Below, piece after piece: positions 8,070-16,752 of a DNA stretch of 64,000 nt. The translations under genes were made by a program, and so were the position numbers. A model generated the notes under the pieces. The model was given only the letters and a program-made list of their open reading frames with translations, did no database searches and was not told where the DNA came from. The stretch's first letter is position 1. Each line of letters begins with the position of its first letter. Source of the stretch: CAZNKU01 sp045541135 (GTDB taxonomy: Bacteria; Bacillota; Clostridia; Monoglobales; Firm-18); assembly GCA_045541135.1 (NCBI GenBank), contig JAZQIO010000089.1:1-64000 (forward strand). Reading direction: 5' to 3'.

Positions 8070-8150
8070 ATGCACATAATGTCCCTATCTCACCACTCGC
8101 AGTATCTTGATACAGCGTCGGGTTCGATATGAACATTCTGCACTATTTTT
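8070..8150 (+). other. imperfect long hairpin after trpB
   Basis: TGCA (8071-8074) and AATGT (8078-8082) can pair with ACATT (8133-8137) and TGCA (8139-8142), with an inner GTATC/GATAC hairpin (8102-8113) and a TATTTTT tail. It may be a first terminator or a small repeat element; the better terminator follows at 8184. Confidence 0.4.
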
Positions 8151-8183
8151 CTACAGCCTGTTAATAATTGAAAAATGCACATG

Positions 8184-8214
8184 GAAATCCGTAATTTTAC
8201 GGATTTCTTTTTTT
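8184..8214 (+). terminator. terminator of trpB
   Basis: Perfect stem GAAATCCGTAA (8184-8194) with TTACGGATTTC (8197-8207), 2-base centre, followed by a run of T. Confidence 0.85.
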
Positions 8215-8218
8215 GCTA

Positions 8219-8271
8219 TTGACAATGAAAAATTTATGTGGTATATTAACTGTACTAATACAAGTAATACA
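8219..8271 (+). promoter_or_regulatory. promoter and YtrA-type operator of the ABC operon
   Basis: TTGACA (8219-8224), 17-bp spacer, TATATT (8242-8247). Just downstream, over the expected start point, lies the inverted repeat TGTACTA-N7-TAATACA (8251-8271; arms match at 6 of 7 positions). Its place and form fit an operator for the GntR/YtrA regulator encoded 17 bases on, so autorepression is likely. Confidence 0.75.
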
Positions 8272-8287
8272 GTTTTGAGGTGAAATA

Positions 8288-8665
8288 ATGATAAACCTTG
8301 ACTACAAAGACGGTCGTACCTTGCACGAGCAAATAGAGGCGGGCTTTAAAAATATTATAATCAACGGAGTATTGAAGGCTGATGAACAGCTGCCCTCGGT
8401 GCGTGAGCTATCCGTAAGCCTTACGGTAAACCCTAATACAGTGCAAAGAGCATACAAGCAATTAGAGCTTGACGGTTACATATACAGCGTTAAAGGAAAG
8501 GGTAACTTTGTTGCGCCCATACAGGGAAAATTGGACAGAAAAAAGGCAGAGGAATTATATTCGGGCTTAATGGCAATTGTAAAAGAGCTTATGTTTATGG
8601 GTGAGGATAAAAAGACGGTTGAAGATATTATAAATTGCGTTTACGGTGAGGAGGGCAACAAATGA
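8288..8665 (+). CDS. GntR family regulator, YtrA subfamily
   Basis: 125 residues: an N-terminal winged helix of the GntR type (about 10-75; LPSVRELSVSLTVNPNTVQRAYKQLE is its recognition region) and only a short C-terminal helical tail, the layout of the YtrA subfamily. These repress their own ABC transporter operon, often in response to cell-wall stress or antimicrobial peptides. The stop overlaps the ATG of the ATPase gene (ATGA), and an inverted repeat over the promoter is a ready operator. A GAGGTG site precedes the ATG. Confidence 0.9.
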   Translation: MINLDYKDGRTLHEQIEAGFKNIIINGVLKADEQLPSVRELSVSLTVNPNTVQRAYKQLELDGYIYSVKGKGNFVAPIQGKLDRKKAEELYSGLMAIVKELMFMGEDKKTVEDIINCVYGEEGNK

Positions 8666-9561
8666 TTAAGGTTTCGGCAGTAACAAAATATTTTGATGAT
8701 TATAAAGCACTTGATGAAATATCTATCCATGTACCAAAGGGGGCTGTGTATGGAATTATAGGGTCTAACGGTGCGGGAAAAACCACACTAATAAATCACA
8801 TAAACGGTGTTTTAAAACCTGCAAGTGGCGAAATAACAATAGATGGCGAAAGTGTTTACGAAAATGAACGTATAAAAAGAAGAGTGCTTTCAATTTCTGA
8901 TGAATGGTTTTATTACAACACCTACAGTGTAATGGAAATGGCAAAATTTTATGCAAGTATGTACCCAACCTTTAAGTGGGAACGTTATGAGGCAATAAAA
9001 GAAGTGCTTAAAATAGATGAAAAAAGACCAATACGTAAATTTTCAAAGGGTATGAAAAAGCAGGTTGCATTCTGGCTTTCGCTTTCATCAATGCCCGATG
9101 TGCTGATACTTGACGAACCCTTAGACGGACTTGATCCCGTAATGAGAAAACAGATTTTAAGTCTTGTTATAGCTGACGTGGCAGACAGGGAAATGACAGT
9201 TTTGGTTTCGTCACACAATTTGAGGGAGCTTGAGGATATCTGCGATTGGGTAGGCATTATTCACGAAGGAAGGCTTATAGTTGAAAAGCCTTTGGACGAT
9301 ATTAAGGGGAATATACATAAATATCAGGTTGTGTTTGGTGAAAAAGGTGTGGAAGAACTGAGAAATGATAAGGATATTCTTCACATTTCAAACACAGGTA
9401 CAATATACAGCATTATAATACGTGGAGATATGCAGGAAACCATGAATAAAATTAATTCATTTTCGCCTGTGCTTTGTGAAAGAACATCACTTACCTTAGA
9501 GGAAGTATTTATATATGAGTTGGGAGGTTTGGGTTATGACTTCAAAAACATCATTTTTTAG
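8662..9561 (+). CDS. ABC transporter ATP-binding protein
   Basis: 299 residues. Walker A GSNGAGKT (34-41), signature region FSKGMKKQ (127-134, an SKGM variant of LSGGQ), Walker B VLILDEP (147-153) and the switch His in SSHNLREL. The 70-residue extension after the nucleotide-binding domain fits exporter ATPases of the YtrB/BcrA type. It works at the membrane with the permease encoded next, and overlaps both neighbours, so the three genes are translationally coupled. Confidence 0.9.
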   Translation: MIKVSAVTKYFDDYKALDEISIHVPKGAVYGIIGSNGAGKTTLINHINGVLKPASGEITIDGESVYENERIKRRVLSISDEWFYYNTYSVMEMAKFYASMYPTFKWERYEAIKEVLKIDEKRPIRKFSKGMKKQVAFWLSLSSMPDVLILDEPLDGLDPVMRKQILSLVIADVADREMTVLVSSHNLRELEDICDWVGIIHEGRLIVEKPLDDIKGNIHKYQVVFGEKGVEELRNDKDILHISNTGTIYSIIIRGDMQETMNKINSFSPVLCERTSLTLEEVFIYELGGLGYDFKNIIF

Positions 9562-11581
9562 TATGGCTATATACAAATCACTTTTGAAGCGCTACAAATG
9601 GGGCTCTATTTTGTATTTCGCAATTTTGTTTCTTACTTCTGTAAGACCTGTAGTGTCCGACCTTCAATATTATTGGATATATTCCGGCTCCAATGTGGTT
9701 TATATGGATACGGGAAGTATGCTTTCAAATGCACTTCTGGTAGCTATGGGTGTTGCCGTAGTTGTGGGACTTTTAGTTTTCAGATTTATGCATTCAAAAA
9801 AAGAAGGCGTTTTTATTCACAGTATGCCGATAAAAAGAACAACTGTGTATATATCCGCCCTTGCGGGAGCATTTACTCTTATGGCAATTCCCGTTGTTGT
9901 AACGGGAATTATTCTTGTTATTCTTTCTCTTACATCATACTCACATATCCTTTCTGCAGGAGCGTGCTTTGTGTGGGTTGGAATAAATTTACTGTGCCTT
10001 TTTGTAATGTTTTCCTGCAGCTGCTTTATTGCAATGCTTACAGGCAACAGTTTTGCATATGTGGGGCTTAACATAGTGTTTCACATAGCCCCCTCCATAA
10101 TAGCTCTTTGTTTTGGAGTTATTGCAGAAAACTTTTTATACGGCTATGTGCCCCACAATACTGTTGTGGATTCAGTTATGGACAGCAGTGTTTTTGCGTG
10201 GATGATGAATATGGTTTCAGACCCTGCAATTTCATCGGTATTTGATTTAATTACCTGTGTAAAGTTTGTAGGAGTATCGGTTTTGCTTTATGTTGTTGCA
10301 GGTGTTCTGTACAAAAAACGCAATATTGAAACTATCGGAGACGTAGCAGGCTTTAAATGCCTTAACGTGGTTTTTAAATATTTGCTTACGTTTATAAGTG
10401 CAACGAGTATGCTGATGATTTTCGGTAATATGTTAGCCTATAACATAGTGGTATTTATAATAATATATTTTATAGTTTGCGGTATAACATATTTTGCATC
10501 GGAGATGATTCTTAAAAAATCCGTCAGAATATGGAAGAAAGCATCTTTGGGCTTTGGGGTTTTCACCCTGCTGTTTGGTATTTGTGTATATAATATTGCG
10601 TTTACAAGTTTTTTTGGCTACGAAACTTATGTGCCGGATAAAGACGATGTTGCGATGATTTGTACAGATTATTATTACTATGACTATATAGACGACTATG
10701 ACGTTATAAGCAAATATATAGAATTGCACAAGGAAGCGTGTGCAGATGCTCCGGTTTACAAAAAGGGTTCTTACAGTCCCTTTGATTTTCACGTGGTTTA
10801 CCGTATGAAGGATGGCAGGGAAATAAAAAGAACTTATGATATGGATTCTGACGAGATGAATAATGTGGTTAAAGAGCTTTATGAAGTCGAGTCCTATAAA
10901 GCTGATAAGGAGCCGCCTCTCGGTATAGATGAAAAGTATATTCACTTTGTTGTATACAAATCTGCAGATAATCAGGAATGGATAGTAATAGACGGTAAGG
11001 AGTTTCAGGAATTAAATAAATGTGTTAAAGAGGATCTGAAAAGCCTGAGCTTTGACCAAATTTACTCTTCTTCGTCGGGAGATACCTTGGAATATGTATA
11101 TACAGATATACATGTCAACAGTGTCATTTACACACTGAACAGTAATTTTGTAAGAACAAACAAATGGCTTTCAGATAACAAGAGCAGACTTCACGGTCAG
11201 TATTATTTAGGACCTTATGAAATTGACTCTTTTGCTGATTTCTTTATAGTTGATAATGAAGTTATGGCACGTTTGCAGGAAACATATTCCAATGCAGGAA
11301 TAGTCGGACTTGCATTTGAAAATTTCCGGTATGATAAGTATATTTTCGAAGGTGAAGCAAGTGAGGAATTTACTGCCGATACACTTGAAAATGAACATGT
11401 ACTATATGCAAAGGATGAAAATGCAGATAAGGTTTTTAATTACCTTTACTATGCTGACAATTCCATAAATTCCAACGGTGAACTGTATATATTCGGAAAG
11501 ACAGCAGTAGGTAATTATGTAATTGTAGAGTCCATAACCACAGAAGAGCTTGAGGAATTTAAACAGGCTGTTTTGGAATAA
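9536..11581 (+). CDS. ABC transporter permease with large C-terminal soluble domain
   Basis: About 681 residues. The first ~340 contain around eight hydrophobic segments, like YtrC/D-type exporter permeases; the remaining ~340 are hydrophilic, Tyr- and Asp-rich and follow a last membrane helix (SLGFGVFTLLFGICVYNIAF), so they probably lie outside the cell. The ATG at 9536 was chosen because GGGAGG precedes it by eight bases; an earlier ATG at 9515 has no ribosome site. The substrate is unknown; the YtrA-type regulator hints at a wall-active compound or stress role. Confidence 0.8.
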   Translation: MTSKTSFFSMAIYKSLLKRYKWGSILYFAILFLTSVRPVVSDLQYYWIYSGSNVVYMDTGSMLSNALLVAMGVAVVVGLLVFRFMHSKKEGVFIHSMPIKRTTVYISALAGAFTLMAIPVVVTGIILVILSLTSYSHILSAGACFVWVGINLLCLFVMFSCSCFIAMLTGNSFAYVGLNIVFHIAPSIIALCFGVIAENFLYGYVPHNTVVDSVMDSSVFAWMMNMVSDPAISSVFDLITCVKFVGVSVLLYVVAGVLYKKRNIETIGDVAGFKCLNVVFKYLLTFISATSMLMIFGNMLAYNIVVFIIIYFIVCGITYFASEMILKKSVRIWKKASLGFGVFTLLFGICVYNIAFTSFFGYETYVPDKDDVAMICTDYYYYDYIDDYDVISKYIELHKEACADAPVYKKGSYSPFDFHVVYRMKDGREIKRTYDMDSDEMNNVVKELYEVESYKADKEPPLGIDEKYIHFVVYKSADNQEWIVIDGKEFQELNKCVKEDLKSLSFDQIYSSSSGDTLEYVYTDIHVNSVIYTLNSNFVRTNKWLSDNKSRLHGQYYLGPYEIDSFADFFIVDNEVMARLQETYSNAGIVGLAFENFRYDKYIFEGEASEEFTADTLENEHVLYAKDENADKVFNYLYYADNSINSNGELYIFGKTAVGNYVIVESITTEELEEFKQAVLE

Positions 11582-11592
11582 TAACAGCACTG

Positions 11593-11621
11593 TTGAAAAA
11601 TAGCATCATTTGTGATAAAAT
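11593..11621 (+). promoter_or_regulatory. promoter of the tcdA operon
   Basis: TTGAAA (11593-11598), 17-bp spacer, TAAAAT (11616-11621), 30 bases before the tcdA start. Confidence 0.65.
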
Positions 11622-11651
11622 ACATATAACAATACGAAAGGTATTTTCTAT

Positions 11652-12362
11652 ATGATAAACGAATTTTCAAGAACAGCGCTTTTGCTGGGTGAGGAAAAAC
11701 TGAATAAGCTAAAAAATTCCACAGTTGCGGTTTTTGGCGTAGGCGGAGTAGGTGGCTATGTTGCGGAGGCTTTGGCACGGTCGGGCATCGGGCACATTGT
11801 TTTGGTTGACAAGGATGTTGTAAGCCTTACAAATTTAAACCGTCAGGTTGTTGCCTTGCACTCTACTGTCGGAAAGCCTAAAACAGAAGTTATGGCAAGC
11901 CGTATAAAAGATATAAATCCAAATACGGTTGTGGAAGTAAAGGATTGCTTTTACCTGCCTGAAACAAGCGGGGAATTTGACTTTTCAAAGTATGACTACG
12001 TAGTTGATGCAATAGATACCGTTACGGGGAAAATTGAACTTGTAATGCAGGCAAATTCCTGCAACACCCCCATAATTTCATCAATGGGTACGGGCAACAA
12101 GCTTGACCCTACGGCTTTTGAAGTGGCAGATATTTATAAAACTTCTGTATGCCCTCTTGCAAGGGTTATGCGATACGAGCTTAAAAAGCGGGGAATTAAA
12201 AAGTTAAAGGTTGTATATTCAAAGGAAAAGCCCATAACACCAAATGAAAATGCAGAGTGTGACAAGGCAGGCAAAACTGTTGGAAGTATTGCATTTGTGC
12301 CTTCTGTTGCAGGGCTTATTATTGCCTCGGAGGTTGTGAAAGATTTATGCCAAGACAGTTAG
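11652..12362 (+). CDS. tcdA: tRNA threonylcarbamoyladenosine dehydratase
   Basis: 236 residues of the E1/ThiF/MoeB fold. The ATP-binding GVGGVGG lies at 29-35, the LVDKDVVSLTNLNRQ segment with the Asp and Arg of the adenylation site follows, and the SVCPLARVMR loop carries the family cysteine. TcdA cyclises t6A37 in tRNAs reading ANN codons to ct6A, using ATP. Length agrees with YgdL/TcdA proteins. The next gene, also for a tRNA-modifying enzyme, overlaps it by 16 bases. Confidence 0.9.
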   Translation: MINEFSRTALLLGEEKLNKLKNSTVAVFGVGGVGGYVAEALARSGIGHIVLVDKDVVSLTNLNRQVVALHSTVGKPKTEVMASRIKDINPNTVVEVKDCFYLPETSGEFDFSKYDYVVDAIDTVTGKIELVMQANSCNTPIISSMGTGNKLDPTAFEVADIYKTSVCPLARVMRYELKKRGIKKLKVVYSKEKPITPNENAECDKAGKTVGSIAFVPSVAGLIIASEVVKDLCQDS

Positions 12363-13183
12363 AAGCATATCAGCTTATTGAACGAAGCTTAATTAAAAAA
12401 TACAGAAAAGAGATATGGAATCCCTTTATCGCAGGTGTGAAAAGATATGAAATGATAAACGACGGTGACAAAATTGCCGTATGTATATCAGGCGGTAAGG
12501 ATTCATGGATTATGGCGAATTTACTTCGTCATCTGCAAAGAATAAGTGACACAAATTTTGAGCTTGTGTACCTTTGCATGGACCCTGGTTACAAGGACAT
12601 AAACCGTAAAAAAATTGAAGATAATGCAAGATTGATGAATATAGACCTTGAGATTTTTCAGTCCGACATTTTTGATGCAGTAAACACAATGGACGGCTCG
12701 CCCTGCTATATGTGTGCAAGAATGAGAAGAGGTCACCTTTACGCAAAGGCAAAGGAACTTGGATGCAATAAAATTGCACTTGGGCACCATTTTGACGACG
12801 TTATTGAAACCACACTTATGGGTATGATGTACGGTGCACAAATTCAGGGAATGCTTCCAAAGCTTCACAGCACAAACTTTGAGGGTATGGAGCTTATACG
12901 CCCTCTTTACTGCGTACACGAGGATGCAATAATAGCGTGGAAAAACTATAATAATCTTGAATTTATACAGTGTGCCTGCCGCTTTGTGGAAAGTCGTGAC
13001 GCTTCCGAAGACGGTATAGGGGAATCTAAAAGGCAGGAAATAAAGTTTTTGATTCGTGACCTTAAAAAGGTAAATCCCCTTGTGGACAGTAATATTTTCA
13101 ACAGTATTCACGCTGTAAATGTAGACACAATGCCCGGTTATAAGATGAAGGGCAGGGAATATTCATTTTTAGATAATTTTTAG
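12347..13183 (+). CDS. TtcA-like tRNA 2-thiolation enzyme (PP-loop)
   Basis: 278 residues. PP-loop SGGKDS at 48-53 binds ATP; CYMC (C120, C123) and CACRF (C211) supply the three cysteines expected to hold an Fe-S cluster in the TtcA/TtuA group; GHHFDD at about 146-151 is another family motif. It probably thiolates a tRNA base (s2C32 in the case of TtcA) in the cytosol. The ATG at 12347 has GGAGG 13 bases upstream within tcdA. The exact base modified in this organism is not evident from sequence. Confidence 0.85.
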   Translation: MPRQLEAYQLIERSLIKKYRKEIWNPFIAGVKRYEMINDGDKIAVCISGGKDSWIMANLLRHLQRISDTNFELVYLCMDPGYKDINRKKIEDNARLMNIDLEIFQSDIFDAVNTMDGSPCYMCARMRRGHLYAKAKELGCNKIALGHHFDDVIETTLMGMMYGAQIQGMLPKLHSTNFEGMELIRPLYCVHEDAIIAWKNYNNLEFIQCACRFVESRDASEDGIGESKRQEIKFLIRDLKKVNPLVDSNIFNSIHAVNVDTMPGYKMKGREYSFLDNF

Positions 13184-13191
13184 GAGTTTAT

Positions 13192-13785
13192 ATGGATAAA
13201 AAAATTATTAATCTTATTATAGCAGCGCTTGTGCTGGTTGTGGTTTTGCTTTTACTTGTGGTCTGGAAGCTTTGCGGCATAAAGCCCGAAGCTGTAACGA
13301 AGCCTGCAGTACCAACCGAAGGGGAGGAATTACAGGCACAGCCTATTGAAGACCCCGTCGGAGAAGACGGTATGAAAATACATAATTCTGAAAACGGATA
13401 TTCTGTAAAATATCCCGACAGTATGACCGCAAAAAGTATGGCAAAGTCCATAGATTTTATACTGGAAGATGACGAAAGCGGATCAAGTCTTAACATAGTA
13501 ACTGCAAAAAATGACGGCTCGGTAAAAAAACTGACCCGTGAGGAGTTTGAGGCTTCTCTTGAACAATCATCGGGAAATACAGAGCTGATAGGCTACGATG
13601 ATGTTATGTTAAACGGGGCAGAGGCTGTTGTGGCGGAATATATTTATATAGATGCCCGGGTAAAGCAATATATTATAATAACTGAAAGCTATGCATATAA
13701 TATTACCGTAATGGAAAGTCCGTATATAACTGAGGAAATGTCTGAGGTTTTTAAAGGCGTAACAGAATCATTTGTGCTTAATTGA
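13192..13785 (+). CDS. membrane-anchored extracellular protein, PsbP-like fold
   Basis: 197 residues. One N-terminal membrane helix (about 4-25, IINLIIAALVLVVVLLLLVV) followed by a Pro/Glu-rich linker and a domain from about 65 that begins HNSENGYSVKYPDSM, the usual opening of PsbP/YscB-like domains found in secreted proteins of Clostridia. It is not a lipoprotein: no lipobox Cys fits well. Function unknown. It starts 8 bases after the TtcA-like gene. Its end overlaps the convergent TauE/SafE gene by 18 bases. Confidence 0.65.
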   Translation: MDKKIINLIIAALVLVVVLLLLVVWKLCGIKPEAVTKPAVPTEGEELQAQPIEDPVGEDGMKIHNSENGYSVKYPDSMTAKSMAKSIDFILEDDESGSSLNIVTAKNDGSVKKLTREEFEASLEQSSGNTELIGYDDVMLNGAEAVVAEYIYIDARVKQYIIITESYAYNITVMESPYITEEMSEVFKGVTESFVLN

Positions 13786-14136
13786 TTTTATACCGGATAT
13801 AACCTGACACATTCCCACAGTCAGCAAAAATACGGCAAATATTTTACTTAACATATGGGTTGAAATAAATTTTATGCAGTAAGCACCTATACCTGCACTT
13901 ATTATGCCGGTGGAAATTATTTTGGCGGCAATTTTAAAATCCACATTTTTGTTTTTTATGTGTACAATAAGCGCAAATATTGCGGTTGGAATAAAGTAAA
14001 GAAGTGTAATTCCCTGTGCGATTTTTTGGTCAAAGCCCAAAAATATAGTCAGAACAGGGATTAATATTATTCCTCCGCCTATACCCATACCGCTTATTAT
14101 ACCCGATATAACACCTGCAATTATAAGATAAATCAT
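13768..14136 (-). CDS. TauE/SafE-type permease, second half-protein
   Basis: 122 residues, about half of a normal TauE/SafE (TSUP) permease of 240-260. It holds the family signature GMGIGGGIILIPVL at about 18-31 and three to four membrane helices. The partner half is the gene just upstream, overlapping by ATGA. Together the two would rebuild the pseudo-symmetric sulfite/organic-anion exporter. Both frames are intact, so this is a split arrangement and not a frameshift within one gene: each half has its own start and ribosome site. Confidence 0.8.
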   Translation of the reverse strand: MIYLIIAGVISGIISGMGIGGGIILIPVLTIFLGFDQKIAQGITLLYFIPTAIFALIVHIKNKNVDFKIAAKIISTGIISAGIGAYCIKFISTHMLSKIFAVFLLTVGMCQVISGIKSIKHK

Positions 14137-14480
14137 AAAAATGTTTTAATACCTCCTGCAATCATAGATATGCCGAATATTATTTTTAGGTATGATGCAG
14201 GAATTTTTTTCAGGAATTTTGCACCTATAACTGCACCTGTACTACCTGCTATTGAAAGAATAACCGTAGATTTTAAATCGATATTCCCCTGACGGAAGTA
14301 AAAAAAGGCAGACACAGCCGTTATGGGAAGTATTATTGCAATAGCAGTAGAGTGAGATTTTTTTGTATCTGTACCAAGCCATTCTATACAGGGAACAACC
14401 ACGGTGCCGCCCCCTGTTCCTAAAATTCCGTTAATAAATCCGGAAATAATTCCAATAATATAAAATGCGTATTTTTTCAT
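14133..14480 (-). CDS. TauE/SafE-type permease, first half-protein
   Basis: About 115 residues. Carries the TSUP motif GILGTGGGTVVVPCIEWLG and hydrophobic helices. The ATG at 14480 is favoured over a start at 14552 because GTGAGG lies before it and the protein then begins MKKYAFYIIGIISGF, straight into the first helix. It is translationally coupled to the second half-gene. Presumed role: anion or sulfur-compound export across the inner membrane, as a heterodimer with its neighbour. Confidence 0.8.
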   Translation of the reverse strand: MKKYAFYIIGIISGFINGILGTGGGTVVVPCIEWLGTDTKKSHSTAIAIILPITAVSAFFYFRQGNIDLKSTVILSIAGSTGAVIGAKFLKKIPASYLKIIFGISMIAGGIKTFL

Positions 14481-14552
14481 ATAAAACCTCACTTTTTTAG
14501 GTTTAGTATGTGTAAATTTTTTGAAAATATCAGCTGTTTTTTTAAAAAACAA

Positions 14553-14581
14553 TTGATATTTTTTGATTTTTGTATTACAAT
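14553..14581 (+). promoter_or_regulatory. promoter of the asp23-fakA-recG operon
   Basis: TTGATA (14553-14558), 17-bp spacer, TACAAT (14576-14581). The leader to the first start codon is about 140 bases and contains a GGATTA/TAATCC and a TAGGCT/AGCCTA pair; no known riboswitch was recognised in it. Confidence 0.55.
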
Positions 14582-14731
14582 ATAATTAAATATAGCAATA
14601 TGGGATTATATGTTCTTTAATCCTGTTATGCTTATAGGCTTAGAAATATTGATTTTAGGTTTTATCAGCCTACGGTAAAACTTTGTTCGTTTTTTATTAT
14701 AAAATGTGGGCAGAAAGGCTATGGGATTACT

Positions 14732-15088
14732 ATGAATGCTAAAATTGAAAATGAAAACGGTATAATAACAATTTCCAATGACGTTATAGCAAATATAGCA
14801 GGTGAAGCTGCAACCCGTTGCTACGGCGTAGTTGGTATGGCTGTAAGAAGCAGAGTTGACGGCATTGCATCACTTCTTAAAAGGGATGTTATGTCCAAGG
14901 GTATTAAGGTTACTGTCGATAACAACGAACTTGTCATTGACGTTCACGTTATTGTAGGCTATGGCATCAATATTAAAAGTACATCGGAAAGTATTATTGA
15001 AAGCGTAAAGTACAACGTTGAAAAGGTAACAGATTTTTCTGTTAGAGAAGTAAATGTTCACGTTGAAAGTGTCAGAGTAGACGATTAA
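14732..15088 (+). CDS. Asp23/Gls24 family protein (YloU-like)
   Basis: 118 residues, the usual length. The family pattern is clear: GIITISNDVIANIAGEAATRCYGVVGM at the start and a long beta-hairpin (ELVIDVHVIVGYGINI) in the middle. Asp23-like proteins associate with the cell envelope; in B. subtilis yloU stands before yloV (fakA), as here. Its exact role is not settled. Nine to twelve bases separate it from the next gene. Confidence 0.9.
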   Translation: MNAKIENENGIITISNDVIANIAGEAATRCYGVVGMAVRSRVDGIASLLKRDVMSKGIKVTVDNNELVIDVHVIVGYGINIKSTSESIIESVKYNVEKVTDFSVREVNVHVESVRVDD

Positions 15089-15099
15089 GGGGTGGAGTA

Positions 15100-16743
15100 A
15101 TGATAAAAGTTTTAGATGGCAGTATGCTTAAAAAGGCTTTTTTAAGCGGTGCAAACAACCTTGAAAACAACAAAAAAATGGTTGATGACCTTAACGTTTT
15201 CCCTGTGCCCGACGGTGATACAGGTACAAATATGTCTATGACTGTTATGGCTGCGGCTCGACAGATTGCCGCAATTGATACAAACAGCATTTCAAAGGTT
15301 GCCGAAATTATAGCTTCCGCATCACTTCGCGGTGCAAGAGGTAACAGTGGCGTTATTTCATCTCAGCTTTTCAGAGGCTTTTACAAGGGTCTTGAAAAAC
15401 GTGATGAGGTAAATTCAGTTCAGCTGGCGGCAGCATTTAAAAAGGCAAATGAAACTGCATACAAAGCGGTTATGAAGCCAACAGAGGGTACCATTCTTAC
15501 TGTATCCAGAGAAACAGCTGATTTTGCTGTGAAAATTGCTTCAAAAACACCTGATATTGCAGAATTTATAGCACTTGTTGCGGAGCATGCGAGAAAGGTG
15601 CTTAACAAAACTCCGGATATGCTTCCTGTTCTTAAGCAGGCAGGTGTTGTAGATGCCGGCGGTATGGGCTTGGTTACTATTTTAGACGGCTGTGTTAAGG
15701 CAGCTCAGGGTGAGCCTGTTGAGCTTTCTGACGGTGCTTCTGTTAAGGTTGCACCTACAGTTGTTAACAGAACTGAAATTGATACTGCAGACATTGAATT
15801 TATGTACTGCACAGAATTTATTATCGCTAAAACTAAAGACTACAGCATCGACAAGTTCCGCAATGACATTTCACCTAAGGGTGACTGTATGCTTGTTATT
15901 GATGATGACGATGTTGTAAAGGTGCATATTCATACTAATAACCCCGGCTTTGTTCTGGAACAGGCTGTAAAGATTGGTGAAATGGAAAGCATCAAAATTG
16001 ACAATATGAAAATTCAGCATAACGAAGGTGTTATGGAAGAATCTGCACCTGCTCCTGCTGTGGCTGAAGAACCAAAAGAGCCTGCTAAAAAGTACGGTAT
16101 GGTTGCTGTTGCCGCAGGTGAAGGTATGGAACAGATTTTCCTTGAAATAGGCGTTGATAAAATGGTTGAAGGCGGCCAGAGTATGAACCCAAGTACAGAG
16201 GATATTCTAAAGGCTGTTGAAGCTGTTAATGCCGAAAATGTTTTTGTATTCCCTAATAATAAAAACATCATCCTTGCGGCTGAACAGGTTGAATACCTTA
16301 CAGAAAAGAAGGTTATTGTTATTCCTACAAAGACTGTTCCTCAGGGCGTAAGTGCAGTGCTTGCATTTGACGAATCTGCAGAACCGGATGACATTAAAGA
16401 CACTATGCTGGAAGCAGTTTCTATGGTTAAAACAGGGTCTGTTACATTTGCGGCAAGAGATTCTGAAATTGACGGTATGACAATTAAAGAAAATGATATT
16501 ATGGGTATGGAAGAAGGTAAAATTACGCATCTTGGTGAAGAACCTTCCGATGTTGTTATGGAGCTTCTTGGTGATATGGTAGATGAAGAATCTACTATGA
16601 TTTCCGTATTCTACGGCAGTGATGTTACTGAAGAACAGGCTGCAGAGCTTGAGGCGGAAATTAATGAAAAATATCCAAAGCTTGACTGTATGGTTCACAG
16701 CGGCGGTCAGCCACTTTACTACTATATTATTTCAATAGAATAA
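15100..16743 (+). CDS. fakA: fatty acid kinase catalytic subunit / DAK domain protein
   Basis: 547 residues, the size of FakA/YloV. The N-terminal DhaL-type kinase domain has FPVPDGDTGTNMSMT (34-48), whose aspartates bind Mg-ATP, and SLRGARGNSGVISSQ at about 77-91. The C-terminal half is the DegV-like accessory region. FakA phosphorylates exogenous fatty acids held by FakB so that PlsX/PlsY can use them in phospholipid synthesis. GGGTGGAG precedes the ATG. Gene order with asp23 and recG matches Firmicutes in general. Confidence 0.9.
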   Translation: MIKVLDGSMLKKAFLSGANNLENNKKMVDDLNVFPVPDGDTGTNMSMTVMAAARQIAAIDTNSISKVAEIIASASLRGARGNSGVISSQLFRGFYKGLEKRDEVNSVQLAAAFKKANETAYKAVMKPTEGTILTVSRETADFAVKIASKTPDIAEFIALVAEHARKVLNKTPDMLPVLKQAGVVDAGGMGLVTILDGCVKAAQGEPVELSDGASVKVAPTVVNRTEIDTADIEFMYCTEFIIAKTKDYSIDKFRNDISPKGDCMLVIDDDDVVKVHIHTNNPGFVLEQAVKIGEMESIKIDNMKIQHNEGVMEESAPAPAVAEEPKEPAKKYGMVAVAAGEGMEQIFLEIGVDKMVEGGQSMNPSTEDILKAVEAVNAENVFVFPNNKNIILAAEQVEYLTEKKVIVIPTKTVPQGVSAVLAFDESAEPDDIKDTMLEAVSMVKTGSVTFAARDSEIDGMTIKENDIMGMEEGKITHLGEEPSDVVMELLGDMVDEESTMISVFYGSDVTEEQAAELEAEINEKYPKLDCMVHSGGQPLYYYIISIE

Positions 16744-16752
16744 GAGGATAAT

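Noticed and set aside
14582..14731. Riboswitch in the asp23 leader
   Set aside because: The leader is long and has small stems, but no recognised aptamer sequence was found.
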